Of a DNA stretch of 64,000 nucleotides, positions 17,866-27,034 are shown piece after piece. The stretch is taken from the NCBI RefSeq assembly GCF_029023785.1, contig NZ_CP118955.1, positions 248,001-312,000 of the forward strand. Reading direction: 5' to 3'. Position 1 is the first letter of the stretch. Each line of letters starts with the position of its first letter. This DNA comes from Enterococcus faecium (GTDB lineage: Bacteria > Bacillota > Bacilli > Lactobacillales > Enterococcaceae). A model generated the notes under the pieces. It made no database searches. It was given only the letters and a program-made list of their open reading frames with translations, and had not been told where the DNA came from. The position numbers and the translations under genes were made by a program.

Positions 17866-18501
17866 ATGGATTTTTTACGTAAATTTGGTTTTTTCTTTTT
17901 ATTATTAGGCGTGCTGAGTGATTTTTTGACTCCGTACGTATTAGGATTGTATTATCCTGAATTAGATCAAATGAAGAGCGTGATCAGTGTATTTGGAGAG
18001 GTTTCCAGTCCTGTAAGAAAAGCGTTTCTTATTTGGTCTGTGGTTTCAGGGATCTTTTTCATCCTGTCATTGCCTGCATTGTATGCTGCATTTGTAAGTA
18101 CATCTCGTGTGTTAGCTACCCTAGTTACAGCAGCCATCGCGTTCTATGGTATAGGTGATTGTATCTTTACAGGTTTGTTCAGTATCAATACCCATGAATC
18201 TTCGTGGAATGTCTCGACATGGGTCCATAATATCGGATCAGGTTTAGGTTACAGTGGTTTTTTATTGTTTCCAGTTCTTCTTTTCTTGATCTATCGAAAA
18301 AATGGGCAAATGGACGTAAGCCACTTATACCTTGGACTGTCTGTGATCAGTTTGCTTTTTGCGGCGATTTATGGACTGGCAAGAATTCCTTCTATAAATT
18401 CTTGGCCATTACTGAATAAAATAGGTTTTTGCCAAAGAATCAGTTTTTTCTTTAATTATGTGCCCATTGCCTGGTTGAGTATCTTGCATCTCAAACAGTA
18501 A
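17866..18501 (+). CDS. DUF998 family membrane protein (copy 2)
   Basis: A 211-residue integral membrane protein, paralogue of the gene at 1916-2551: identical length, gap-free alignment, same conserved loops (ISVFGEVSSPVRKAF, GIGDCIFTGLFSINT, HNIGSGLGY). ATTGGAGGCGTATC precedes the ATG. Function unknown. Each copy is followed, a few genes later, by PTPS-related membrane proteins, which may reflect an old duplication of the region or a shared surface role. Confidence 0.75.
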   Translation: MDFLRKFGFFFLLLGVLSDFLTPYVLGLYYPELDQMKSVISVFGEVSSPVRKAFLIWSVVSGIFFILSLPALYAAFVSTSRVLATLVTAAIAFYGIGDCIFTGLFSINTHESSWNVSTWVHNIGSGLGYSGFLLFPVLLFLIYRKNGQMDVSHLYLGLSVISLLFAAIYGLARIPSINSWPLLNKIGFCQRISFFFNYVPIAWLSILHLKQ

Positions 18502-18520
18502 AACTTGAGCCGTCAAATTG

Positions 18521-18558
18521 AACAGTCAGCGGATACTTCATCCGGTGGCTGTTTTTTG
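18521..18558 (+). terminator. Terminator after DUF998 copy 2
   Basis: AACAGTCAGCGGAT pairs with ATCCGGTGGCTGTT (two imperfect positions), followed by TTTTT. Confidence 0.8.
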
Positions 18559-18691
18559 TTTTTCTGAAATATATATTTCCACAGTTTTCTTGTATAGCTT
18601 CTGTCTTAGAGAAGCAAGGAGCTATATTTTGTGCTACAATCTTAAAAAGGTAGAGAGAAGACCAAATGGAAGACAGAGGAGCCACTAAAAT

Positions 18692-19432
18692 ATGAGAAAC
18701 ATCAAGTTGACAATCGAATATGACGGAAAAAGATATTCAGGATGGCAAAGACTTGGAGATGACGATAAAACCATTCAAGGAAAAATCGAAAAAGTATTGC
18801 ATCAGATGACAAATGAAGAGATAGAAATTATTGGATCAGGAAGAACAGATGCTGGCACCCATGCGCGAGGACAAGTAGCAAATTTTAAAACAAACACAGA
18901 AATTGGACTGGCAGAAATGATCGACTTTATGAATCGTTACCTTCCGCGGGATATTGTCATCAAAAGAATCGAAGAAATGCCTGAGCGCTTCCATTCAAGA
19001 TATAATGCGGTGGGCAAAAAATACAGCTATTATGTTTGGAACAACGTGATTCCTTCAGCATTTGAGCGAAACCACAGCTTTTATTTCCCTCAAGAGTTGG
19101 ATATGGACAAGCTGAATGCAGCTTGCGAAAAATTAGTGGGTACACATGATTTCATTGGTTTTTCTGCATTGAAAAAATCAAAAAAATCCACAGTGCGTAC
19201 GATTGATGAATTATCTATCGAACGAAAGGGAGAAATGCTTCATTTTACTTTTGTCGGAGACGGATTCTTATATAAAATGGTGCGGATTATCATGGGGACA
19301 TTACTAGAAATCGGCACAGGTGCCATGCCGATAGAAACAATCGATGAAATATTTGAAAGCAAAGTGCGGCAACATGCAGGAGAAACCGTCCCTGCACAAG
19401 GTCTGTTTTTGGATGAAGTTTATTATCGATAA
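18692..19432 (+). CDS. truA: tRNA pseudouridine synthase A
   Basis: Converts uridines 38-40 of the tRNA anticodon arm to pseudouridine. Length (246 residues) is typical. The catalytic aspartate is Asp53 in GSGRTDAGTHARGQ, and the second conserved block FVGDGFLYKMVRIIMGTLLEIG is present. The start ATG follows GAGGAGCCACTAAAAT. It stands alone rather than beside the ECF transporter genes that usually accompany truA in Firmicutes, so this may be a second truA paralogue in the genome (inference). Confidence 0.93.
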   Translation: MRNIKLTIEYDGKRYSGWQRLGDDDKTIQGKIEKVLHQMTNEEIEIIGSGRTDAGTHARGQVANFKTNTEIGLAEMIDFMNRYLPRDIVIKRIEEMPERFHSRYNAVGKKYSYYVWNNVIPSAFERNHSFYFPQELDMDKLNAACEKLVGTHDFIGFSALKKSKKSTVRTIDELSIERKGEMLHFTFVGDGFLYKMVRIIMGTLLEIGTGAMPIETIDEIFESKVRQHAGETVPAQGLFLDEVYYR

Positions 19433-19520
19433 AAATACTTTGATAATGGATGAAACGCATGTTTCACAGTATAAATATCGATGTTAAATAATGTATGAAG
19501 CAAATTAAAGAAATATAAAA

Positions 19521-19566
19521 AAAGACTTTTTAGCCTGTTTATGTGTACAGCTAAAAAGTCTTTCTT
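19521..19566. terminator. Bidirectional terminator between truA and the minus-strand membrane gene
   Basis: AAAGACTTTTTAGC pairs perfectly with GCTAAAAAGTCTTT (19550-19563), with A- and T-rich flanks on both sides. Confidence 0.85.
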
Positions 19567-19576
19567 AAATAAAAAT

Positions 19577-21214
19577 CTAGTGAGAATGTTGTACTTCTCT
19601 TCTCGGTTGTTTTTGTTTAGAAAAAGTAAATCGATAAAGTAAAAATAAAATCAAAGTAACGATAGATAAATATCTTGAAGCAATTGCTAGTTTTGTGTAC
19701 TGATAAGTAATAACGACTTTATTTATACCTGGAGGAATAGTTAATTCAGTTGTGCCAAACTTAGATAATTTTGTTTGTACTAGTTTGCCATTAATAGAAG
19801 CCACTTGCCCTTTATAACGATAAATAGGTGTCGTCAAGACAGTATTTTTATTATTCGAATTATCTAATTCAATTGTAAGTTTGTTACTCATAAAATGAGT
19901 TGTTGGATTTATTTCCTGGTTACCTAGTAAATATTGATCATTATTAATCATATCAGGATGATAGATTGACTCTTTGTTTGCATAATCAGTATGATTGTAA
20001 TTTTCAGCTATAGCAACAGCGTCTTCAGGTGCTATAAGTGTTAATGAATCTTTGTTAGCATGGATAGAATTGCTTACTCCTGAGAGATGCAATATTAGTG
20101 CAAGAAACGTAAAGACCATTATTTTCCATGAATTATTTTTAGTAGAAAAAATATAATAGATCACTATACTCATCGTATAGGCTATAAATAAAGAAGAAAA
20201 ACCATTTAACCGCCAGACAAATTGTAGACTCTTAACTGGTGTATGGTTAAAAAGTTGCCAAGGAAATAAATTGGTTGAACAAAAAAGAACAAATACACCA
20301 AGAAAGAAAATAAATAAATCATCAGCAGTTAATTTTTTTATAAAAATAAAAGCACCAATCAATCCGAGAAATAAGAATAATCCAATAGTATAGTTGTTAT
20401 AGTTATTATTTAAAATATGTGTCAGCATATCACTAGGAGCCATACCACTTAATTCTTTTCCCAGTGGGACTTTCAATTCTTGTGCTCTAGATTGTTGAAT
20501 AAAAGGAATTAAGAATCCCGCACTTAAAAAAAAGGTGAGGACGGTAGCTTTTAAAAGACTTAAGAGTCTAGCGATTTTTTGGTCCCAAAAATAAAAAGAA
20601 AGAAACAACGTTCCTCCAATAAATACAGAAACCATAGCGACAGAAAGTAAATGAGTATACACTACTAGCGTCATGCCAATAGACAACCAGTACCATTTTT
20701 GGTAATCTCTAATATAAATTTCGTAACACCCCATTAGTATCAAAGGCAAAAATGTTAAAGCGACAGCTTCTCCCAATGAAGCACGATGGAATATGTCAAT
20801 GGCACGATAGGCGGAAAATGTATAAATAATCGAAAATAACAGCGAAATATAACGATTGTTTTTTATTTGTTTCATAGAAAAATAAGAAACGACCATTGTT
20901 AAAAAAGTGATAAAAAAATAGTAGATATTATAACTTAAAACAAGATTTCCCATCATTTTATAAAATAAAAAAGCTGGATAAAGAGTAAGCCATGGATAAA
21001 AAATATTCATCATTGTTCCATGATGATCGAAGTTATTGAAGTTTACTGGAGAACTCCATACATTATCTAGTCCTATGATTCGAGATAAATGAAAGTAAGT
21101 ATCCTGATTGACACTATGATAGATTCCCTTAGACATGAATAGAGGGATGACGTAAGCAAAACTTAGAAATAACATAAAAATGATATCTATTATTTGGTTT
21201 TTGTTTTTTTTCAT
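19577..21214 (-). CDS. PTPS-related (GT-C-like) membrane protein, divergent copy
   Basis: A 545-residue multi-pass membrane protein with the same layout as its neighbours: short cytoplasmic N-terminus, first loop motif NQDTYFHLSRIIGLDN, about eleven membrane segments, then an external beta-domain (YNHTDYANKESIYHPD onward) and a last helix before a charged, His-rich tail. It is more distant from the other three copies than they are from each other. Divergently transcribed from the copy at 21360, sharing a 145-nt promoter region that contains a palindrome. GGAG and AT-rich spacer precede the ATG. Likely surface-polymer glycosyltransferase by fold, unproven. Confidence 0.68.
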   Translation of the reverse strand: MKKNKNQIIDIIFMLFLSFAYVIPLFMSKGIYHSVNQDTYFHLSRIIGLDNVWSSPVNFNNFDHHGTMMNIFYPWLTLYPAFLFYKMMGNLVLSYNIYYFFITFLTMVVSYFSMKQIKNNRYISLLFSIIYTFSAYRAIDIFHRASLGEAVALTFLPLILMGCYEIYIRDYQKWYWLSIGMTLVVYTHLLSVAMVSVFIGGTLFLSFYFWDQKIARLLSLLKATVLTFFLSAGFLIPFIQQSRAQELKVPLGKELSGMAPSDMLTHILNNNYNNYTIGLFLFLGLIGAFIFIKKLTADDLFIFFLGVFVLFCSTNLFPWQLFNHTPVKSLQFVWRLNGFSSLFIAYTMSIVIYYIFSTKNNSWKIMVFTFLALILHLSGVSNSIHANKDSLTLIAPEDAVAIAENYNHTDYANKESIYHPDMINNDQYLLGNQEINPTTHFMSNKLTIELDNSNNKNTVLTTPIYRYKGQVASINGKLVQTKLSKFGTTELTIPPGINKVVITYQYTKLAIASRYLSIVTLILFLLYRFTFSKQKQPRREVQHSH

Positions 21215-21254
21215 TTTTTTCTCCTATTTAAAAGTAATAAAAATTGATTCTTTT

Positions 21255-21271
21255 CTAGTATATCATACTAG
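21255..21271. promoter_or_regulatory. Palindrome in divergent promoter region (TATACTAG boxes)
   Basis: CTAGTATATCATACTAG has 7-bp arms around 3 bases. On the minus strand it contains TATACT, usable as a -10 box for the 19577 gene. A second TATACT at 21320-21325 can serve the plus-strand gene, and the same TATACTAG occurs before the paralogue at 5497. Confidence 0.45.
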
Positions 21272-21359
21272 TGCTATGAAAAATTTAACGCAAAACTTAT
21301 TAAAAAAAGACAATTCTAGTATACTGAAAATAGAATTAAAAAAGGAGAACAACAAATCT

Positions 21360-23048
21360 ATGAAAATAAGTAAAAAAGCATTTCTTTTAGTAGTTCTTAT
21401 CTTACTTAGTACTTTATATTCAGTAAATTTTATGAGAAATGCTCAAGAAATTTATACAACAGGTGATTTATCTTTTCATCTTTCACGAATCAAAGGGTTA
21501 TCTTCTATTTTTGAAGGGCCAATCAACTATACAACATTTAACAACTATGGAGATGGACTGAACTATTTTTATCCTTTTCTTACAATAATTCCTGCAGTCG
21601 TTTTTTATGGAATTTCAAATAACTTAATATTAAGTTATGTTCTATATATTTGGTTATTAAATATTTGTACGATTCTGATTAGTTTTTATTATGGAGAAAA
21701 GTTTTTTAAAAAGATAGATGCTGCTTTTTTATTTAGTTGTTTATATACTTTTGCAACTTATCGAACAGTTGATATCTATTATCGATCCGCAATTGCAGAA
21801 GCAATCGCTCTTACGATTATCCCAGCTGTTTTATATTATGCTTATGGATTGATATTCAATAGAGAAAAAAAAGTCATCGCTTTATCTGTCAGTATAAGTC
21901 TACTTGTGTATACTCATGTCTTAACTACACTATTGTGTAGTGCATTGATTGCTTGTATGATTATAGTTCGTTTGTTTTTAAGCAAGCAAATAAAAAACGA
22001 TATAAAATTTGTGGTCGTGAATTTAGTAAAGGCTGTTTTTTTGACTTGTGCATTAACTAGCTATTTTTGGTATCCTATGTTGCAGCAGATGAATTATCAA
22101 GAAATACACAGTCCCTTCAAAACAGATTTGCAGCTAGAAGCACTTTCTATTTCAGATAGTATCATTCAAGCGTTAAATAACGATATTACAACATACACTA
22201 TGGGGTTATTAGGATTGGTTGCGTTGATTTTTCCTTTATTCATACTGAAAGAAATGGAGAAAAAAGAAAAAATCATCTATGTTGGCGTAGTTTCTACATG
22301 GGTATGCGTAACTAATTTATTTCCATGGTTTTTGTTTCAAAAAACACCGATAAGCTTGCTCCAGTTTCCTTGGCGTATCTTAGGTATCCAAATCTTTTTT
22401 TCTTCAATGATCATAACGCTTGTTTTTATGAAAAAGACTATGAATAAAAAATATTCATGGTTAATCATTGGCGCTACTGTGGTGTTTCTACTCATCACGT
22501 CTATAGCAGCAAAAGAAAATTACGCAAAAGTTATCCAATCAAAACACGGTCATATTGTTATCAATGAAGAAACACTCCCACGTTATACAACATCAGATAT
22601 GGGAGGATTATACGATTACGCCCCAACAGAAGCGATAAAAGAAAGGCCTCACTTAGAAAAACATGAAGTAAAAGTAGGAGAATCGTGGGAAAAAGGGAAG
22701 TATAAAGCTGCAGATAATAACATTACTTACACAGTGGCAAGCAACAAAAAGCAAAAAGTGACAGTACCAGTATATGCTTATTTAGGTACACAGGTAAAAG
22801 TAAACGGTAAAGTCGTAAATGACTCTTATAAAAAACATGGCTTAGTGAATGTGGATGTAAATGCTGGAGAAAATAAGATAGAAATTACAACAAAATATAC
22901 TCCAACTGCTCTCATGGCTTTATGGATCAGTATTCTGACTTATTGTTTAGTGGTGTATTCAAGTTTTAAACGATTTGCACCTAATAAGTTGAAAGATTCT
23001 CGATATGTGACTAAAAAGGAGATAAACAAGAAGAATGAAAATAAATAA
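21360..23048 (+). CDS. PTPS-related (GT-C-like) membrane protein, copy 2
   Basis: A 562-residue membrane protein closely similar to the gene at 5497 along its whole length (first loop TTGDLSFHLSRIKGLSS; external domain YTTSDMGGLYDYAPTEA). I start it at ATG 21360, preceded by AAAGGAGAACAACAAATCT; an open frame extends 60 codons further upstream but overlaps the divergent promoter region and lacks a ribosome site. The 3' end overlaps the next paralogue by 14 nt, so the two are co-translated. Tail after the last helix is lysine-rich. Role inferred only from fold: extracytoplasmic transfer of a lipid-linked sugar. Confidence 0.72.
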   Translation: MKISKKAFLLVVLILLSTLYSVNFMRNAQEIYTTGDLSFHLSRIKGLSSIFEGPINYTTFNNYGDGLNYFYPFLTIIPAVVFYGISNNLILSYVLYIWLLNICTILISFYYGEKFFKKIDAAFLFSCLYTFATYRTVDIYYRSAIAEAIALTIIPAVLYYAYGLIFNREKKVIALSVSISLLVYTHVLTTLLCSALIACMIIVRLFLSKQIKNDIKFVVVNLVKAVFLTCALTSYFWYPMLQQMNYQEIHSPFKTDLQLEALSISDSIIQALNNDITTYTMGLLGLVALIFPLFILKEMEKKEKIIYVGVVSTWVCVTNLFPWFLFQKTPISLLQFPWRILGIQIFFSSMIITLVFMKKTMNKKYSWLIIGATVVFLLITSIAAKENYAKVIQSKHGHIVINEETLPRYTTSDMGGLYDYAPTEAIKERPHLEKHEVKVGESWEKGKYKAADNNITYTVASNKKQKVTVPVYAYLGTQVKVNGKVVNDSYKKHGLVNVDVNAGENKIEITTKYTPTALMALWISILTYCLVVYSSFKRFAPNKLKDSRYVTKKEINKKNENK

Positions 23049-24669
23049 AAAAGTAGTAATATTGAGTGGATTAATTATAGTTAGTAGTATATATTCTTTC
23101 ATCTTTTTCAAAAATACACAGAGTATTTATACCACTGGAGATCTTTCTTTTCACTTATCTCGAATCAAGGGGTTATCGACTATTTTTACCAGTCCGATTA
23201 ATTATGAGACATTCAATTATACTGGATATGGTGTAAATTATTTTTATCCCTTTCTGACTTTTTTTCCAGCTGTAATGTTATATTGGATGACAAAAAATTT
23301 GATTGTAAGCTATATTATTTACGTTTGGTTATTGAACTTGTGTACAACACTCGTAGCTTATCATTATGGCGAGCGGTTTTTAAAACAAAAAAAAGCGGCA
23401 TTTTTATTTAGTTGTCTCTATATTTTCTCTGCTTATCGGACAGTAGACATCTACTATCGTTCCGCAATTGCCGAAGCTATCGCAATAACACTTGTTATCC
23501 CTGTATTATTTTATGCTTATCAAATCATCTCTGGAAAAGAAGAAAAGTATCCGTCTGTAAAGCTAGCATTGAGTATGAGTTTGCTAGTGTACAGCCATGT
23601 ACTATCAACATTAATGAGTACAGCATTAATTATCATTTTTATTTTTATTCGTTTGGTTTCTAAAGGTTTCAAGAATGCAGATTTTATTGCTATATTTAAA
23701 AAATTATTTAGTGCGGCAGGAATGACATTGGTTCTGACGAGTGCTTTTTGGTATCCGATGTTTGAACAAATGCTCTACCAAAAAATCAACAAACCTAGCG
23801 TGACAAATTTATATGCTCATGCATCTAATGTGTTCGATAGTCTGACTGAAGCTATGAACAACGACTTAACTACTTACTCAATGGGACTAGTTGGTCTGTT
23901 ATCTTTATGTATTCCCCTGATTTTATTTAAAAAATTAACAAACATAGAAAAAAAGATTTATTATGGTACGTGTTTGACTTGGCTAGCTACAACTAGTTTG
24001 GTGCCATGGTATCTTCTGCAAAATACGCCAGCCAAATTGTTACAATTTCCTTGGCGGATCTTAAGCTTGCAAATAATATTCTCTTCTCTGATATTAACGA
24101 TGATATTTTTCAAAAATAGAAGATACAATAAGACAAGAGAACTATTTTATTTATTTATGACTGTTTTGTTATTAATCACTTTAACTGTTTCTAGTAAAAA
24201 AAATTTCAATCAAAAAATAATTTCTCAGCCGGGACATATTGTTGTAAACAAAGAAACAGTAGAGGCGTATACCACTAAAGGAATGGATTATTTTTTATAT
24301 GATTATTCTCCTATCGCTTCATTGGAGAATAAGGAGCATATAATAAAACACGAAGCAAAGATTGGCAGTCAATGGGTAAACCTTCCTTATAAAACAACTG
24401 GTAGTTCTATCATATATAGAGTAACTAATGAGAAGAGCCAAGTAATCACACTTCCTGTATATGCTTATTTAGGAACGAATGTAGAAATAAATCATCAACC
24501 TGTAAAGGAGCAGGTGAATGCTAATGGATTGGTACAAATAAGCGGAGTCAAAGGAGTTGCTGATATTAAAGTAAGCACAAGTTATACAGTAACGACTATT
24601 ATTTCTTATCTTGTTACATTAACTGCATATTTATGTTTATTTTTTAAAATAGTTTTCCATAAAAGGTAA
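23035..24669 (+). CDS. PTPS-related (GT-C-like) membrane protein, copy 3
   Basis: A 544-residue paralogue of the preceding gene, overlapping it by 14 nt and preceded by AAAAGGAGATAAACAAGA inside that gene. Same features: TTGDLSFHLSRIKGLST in the first loop, YYRSAIAEAIAI in the next conserved block, about eleven membrane helices and a terminal external domain (EAYTTKGMDYFLYDYSP) with one last helix. The tandem pair suggests the two proteins work together, as a heterodimer or on successive steps. A small terminator follows. Confidence 0.72.
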   Translation: MKINKKVVILSGLIIVSSIYSFIFFKNTQSIYTTGDLSFHLSRIKGLSTIFTSPINYETFNYTGYGVNYFYPFLTFFPAVMLYWMTKNLIVSYIIYVWLLNLCTTLVAYHYGERFLKQKKAAFLFSCLYIFSAYRTVDIYYRSAIAEAIAITLVIPVLFYAYQIISGKEEKYPSVKLALSMSLLVYSHVLSTLMSTALIIIFIFIRLVSKGFKNADFIAIFKKLFSAAGMTLVLTSAFWYPMFEQMLYQKINKPSVTNLYAHASNVFDSLTEAMNNDLTTYSMGLVGLLSLCIPLILFKKLTNIEKKIYYGTCLTWLATTSLVPWYLLQNTPAKLLQFPWRILSLQIIFSSLILTMIFFKNRRYNKTRELFYLFMTVLLLITLTVSSKKNFNQKIISQPGHIVVNKETVEAYTTKGMDYFLYDYSPIASLENKEHIIKHEAKIGSQWVNLPYKTTGSSIIYRVTNEKSQVITLPVYAYLGTNVEINHQPVKEQVNANGLVQISGVKGVADIKVSTSYTVTTIISYLVTLTAYLCLFFKIVFHKR

Positions 24670-24705
24670 ATTAACTTTTCATTTATAAAATAAATTGATT
24701 AAAAA

Positions 24706-24738
24706 GGAGAATCTGTCGATAAGGATTCTCTCTTTTTT
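24706..24738 (+). terminator. Terminator after the PTPS-related pair
   Basis: GAGAATC pairs with GATTCTC (24724-24730) and is followed by TCTTTTTT. Confidence 0.7.
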
Positions 24739-24843
24739 ATACGAAAAATCTGTAGGGGGATGAAGTAATCGCTTATTTCCTCACTTTATGATAAATTACA
24801 GCTAAAGTCACTAGCTTGTCTTCTTCGGAAAGGAGGAGAATCT

Positions 24844-25677
24844 ATGGATGAGGAACAAATATTCATTCAAACACTTTATAATCTGATTTTGAATCCGAAT
24901 ACACGAGATTGGGAACGAAAAGTATTGATTCAGACAAAGAATGACATAAGAGAAAATATATCCGTTAAAGAACAGTTATCAAAACTAGAAGCAACACTAC
25001 GTCCATTAGCTATCCGAATGAATCTGACGCCTGATGTAATGGACTTTTATTTATTGATTACGGAAGGATTTGATAAGGAGCAAAAATATGACTTTTCCAA
25101 GCATGCCATGCAAGATGCTGACTATCAAGAACGTGCAGTATTTGCAGGGGGATGTTTCTGGTGTATGGTCGAGCCGTTTGAATCGAAAAAAGGGATCCTA
25201 TCTGTTTTGTCAGGATACACGGGCGGACATGTTGAAAAACCAAATTATGATCAAGTAAGTGGTGGTTACACAGGTCATGTGGAAGCTGTGGAGATCATTT
25301 ATGACACAAGAGAAATAAGTTATAGCGAGTTGCTGACAATCTATTGGCAAATTACTGATCCCACAGATACATTTGGACAATTTCAAGATAGAGGGAAGCA
25401 ATATCGTCCAGTGATTTTTTATCAAGGCGAACGACAAAAAGAATTAGCGGAACAATCAAAACAGAAACTAGACAGTTCAGGAACTTTCCACCAACCAATC
25501 GTCACAAAAATCGAACCAGCCGGTACGTTTTGGCCAGCAGAAAACTATCATCAGCAATTTTACAAAAAACAACCGAAACGTTATAAAAAAATCCAGCAAG
25601 CACGTAATCAATTTCTGATCTATCAACGAGTAAAAAACAAATGGCAAAAAAATATACGAAAAAATCATTTTGATTAA
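24844..25677 (+). CDS. msrA: Peptide methionine-(S)-sulfoxide reductase with N-terminal helical domain
   Basis: Residues about 97-265 are a full MsrA: the catalytic Cys104 sits in [11 protein letters not shown], and the family blocks [33 protein letters not shown] and PAENYHQQF are all present. It reduces methionine-S-sulfoxide and repairs oxidised proteins. The first ~90 residues are not part of MsrA. They are helical, and the spacing [11 protein letters not shown]...[14 protein letters not shown] resembles small bacteriocin-immunity (EntA-immunity-like) four-helix proteins. GGAAAGGAGGAG precedes the ATG, so the extension is translated. The role of the extra domain is unknown. Confidence 0.9.
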   Translation: MDEEQIFIQTLYNLILNPNTRDWERKVLIQTKNDIRENISVKEQLSKLEATLRPLAIRMNLTPDVMDFYLLITEGFDKEQKYDFSKHAMQDADYQERAVFAGGCFWCMVEPFESKKGILSVLSGYTGGHVEKPNYDQVSGGYTGHVEAVEIIYDTREISYSELLTIYWQITDPTDTFGQFQDRGKQYRPVIFYQGERQKELAEQSKQKLDSSGTFHQPIVTKIEPAGTFWPAENYHQQFYKKQPKRYKKIQQARNQFLIYQRVKNKWQKNIRKNHFD

Positions 25678-25717
25678 CTCCTTTTCTTTAAAATGTAGTA
25701 AACTAAAAATAGAAAAA

Positions 25718-25731
25718 AGAAAGCGTTTTAA
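25718..25731. promoter_or_regulatory. Weak cre-like site before the aldo/keto reductase
   Basis: AGAAAGCGTTTTAA resembles the CcpA operator core (AAAGCGTTTT) but lacks the leading TG. Confidence 0.3.
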
Positions 25732-25756
25732 AAAGATTTGATGAGGAGGAGAAAAA

Positions 25757-26746
25757 TTGTATATTGCAGATAGTGCACGTTATGAAAAAATGGAATATCG
25801 TAAATCCGGTCATTCAGGTTTGAAATTACCGATTTTATCTCTCGGATTATGGCAAAATTTTGGTGATTATGATCCTATCCATAATCAAAGAGAGATTTTA
25901 AGAGGCGCATTCGACATGGGAATTACCCATTTCGACCTTGCGAATAATTATGGAGGCCCTGCTGGAGCTGCAGAGAAAAACTTTGGGCGTATTTTTAGAG
26001 AAGATTTTCAAGCCTACCGTGATGAACTGATTATTTCTAGCAAAGCAGGTTATCATATGTGGGAAGGGCCATATGGGGAATGGGGCTCTCGTAAATCCAT
26101 CATTTCAAGTTGTGACCAAAGTCTCCAAAGAATGGGGCTAGATTATGTTGACATCTTCTATCATCATCGCCCAGACCCTGATACACCTTTGGAAGAAACA
26201 GCAGAAGCTTTGATGCAACTTGTAAGACAAGGAAAAGCATTATATATTGGTATATCCAACTATAATGGAGAAGATACAAAAAAAATGACTGAAATTTTAA
26301 AAAGAAAGGAAGCACCGTTCATTATTCATCAGATGCGCTACAATATGTTTTCTCGTGCACTACTAGAAGACGATCTATCTCCAGTATTAGAAGAAGAAGG
26401 GCTAGGGGCAATCACGTTCAGTCCGCTTGCTCAAGGGTTGCTGACAAATCGTTATCTACATGGTATTCCTGAAGATTCTAGAGCACATCGTAAGGAAATA
26501 CCATTCCTTTCAGAAGAACAAGTTGGATCAACTCTGGAAAAAATCAAAGCACTGCAAACAATCGCCGTATCACGAGGACAATCATTAGCGCAAATGGCCC
26601 TTGCATGGAATTTGCGACAAAAATCTGTTACAAGTGTACTGGTCGGAGCAAGTCGGTTAAGTCAGTTACAAGAAAGTGTTCGAATGATGGATAATTTAGA
26701 TTTCTCACCAGAAGAAGAATTGAGAATCGACCAAATTCTAGAATAG
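25757..26746 (+). CDS. Aldo/keto reductase, YghZ / L-glyceraldehyde-3-phosphate reductase type
   Basis: A 329-residue NADPH-dependent aldo/keto reductase of the Kv-beta/YghZ branch. The catalytic tetrad is visible: Asp and Tyr in THFDLANNYGGPAGAAE, Lys in SSKAGYHMW and His in FYHHRPDPDTP. The cofactor end ITFSPLAQGLLTNRYL and VLVGASRLSQLQE is also intact. MWEGPYGEWGSRK is typical of YghZ. Start is TTG (25757) after GAGGAGGAG. YghZ reduces methylglyoxal and L-glyceraldehyde 3-phosphate; the substrate here is inferred from that family. Confidence 0.88.
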   Translation: MYIADSARYEKMEYRKSGHSGLKLPILSLGLWQNFGDYDPIHNQREILRGAFDMGITHFDLANNYGGPAGAAEKNFGRIFREDFQAYRDELIISSKAGYHMWEGPYGEWGSRKSIISSCDQSLQRMGLDYVDIFYHHRPDPDTPLEETAEALMQLVRQGKALYIGISNYNGEDTKKMTEILKRKEAPFIIHQMRYNMFSRALLEDDLSPVLEEEGLGAITFSPLAQGLLTNRYLHGIPEDSRAHRKEIPFLSEEQVGSTLEKIKALQTIAVSRGQSLAQMALAWNLRQKSVTSVLVGASRLSQLQESVRMMDNLDFSPEEELRIDQILE

Positions 26747-26870
26747 AAACGATGTAATCAAACTTTTTATCCATATATTAAAAAAAACAAAAGATGACAT
26801 CAAGAATCGAATGAAGATCGTCTGTTATTGAACATCATATTTTTTGTCGTTCAAAATAAAAATGATCGAA

Positions 26871-26902
26871 GGCTAGGAGTGAATTTTATCCTAGTCTTTT
26901 TT
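26871..26902 (+). terminator. Terminator after the aldo/keto reductase
   Basis: GGCTAGGA pairs with TCCTAGTC (26889-26896, one G-T pair) followed by seven T. Confidence 0.7.
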
Positions 26903-26964
26903 ATGGTAAATATCTTCTTCGTTTGTATGTCTATGAACGGATTAATCAATTTTGTATACAAAAA

Positions 26965-26977
26965 ATCATCAGATGAT
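26965..26977. promoter_or_regulatory. GntR-type operator 1 (TCATCAGATGA)
   Basis: ATCATCAGATGAT is a 6+6 palindrome around one base, just upstream of a TATAAT -10 box at 26988-26993. The same core recurs at 27009-27018 and twice at 27738-27773, all flanking the regulator gene. Confidence 0.6.
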
Positions 26978-27008
26978 TCAAACGTGTTATAATAATTACG
27001 AAAAAATA

Positions 27009-27018
27009 CATCAGATGA
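27009..27018. promoter_or_regulatory. GntR-type operator 2 in the regulator leader
   Basis: CATCAGATGA, identical to the core of operator 1, lies between the -10 box and the ribosome site of the regulator, so binding would cause autorepression. Confidence 0.55.
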
Positions 27019-27034
27019 AAAGGAGGTATGTGGT

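Noticed and set aside
21180..21359. 60-codon N-terminal extension of the membrane protein at 21360
   Set aside because: It runs over the divergent promoter region and into the neighbouring gene, and lacks a ribosome site, whereas AAAGGAG precedes ATG 21360.
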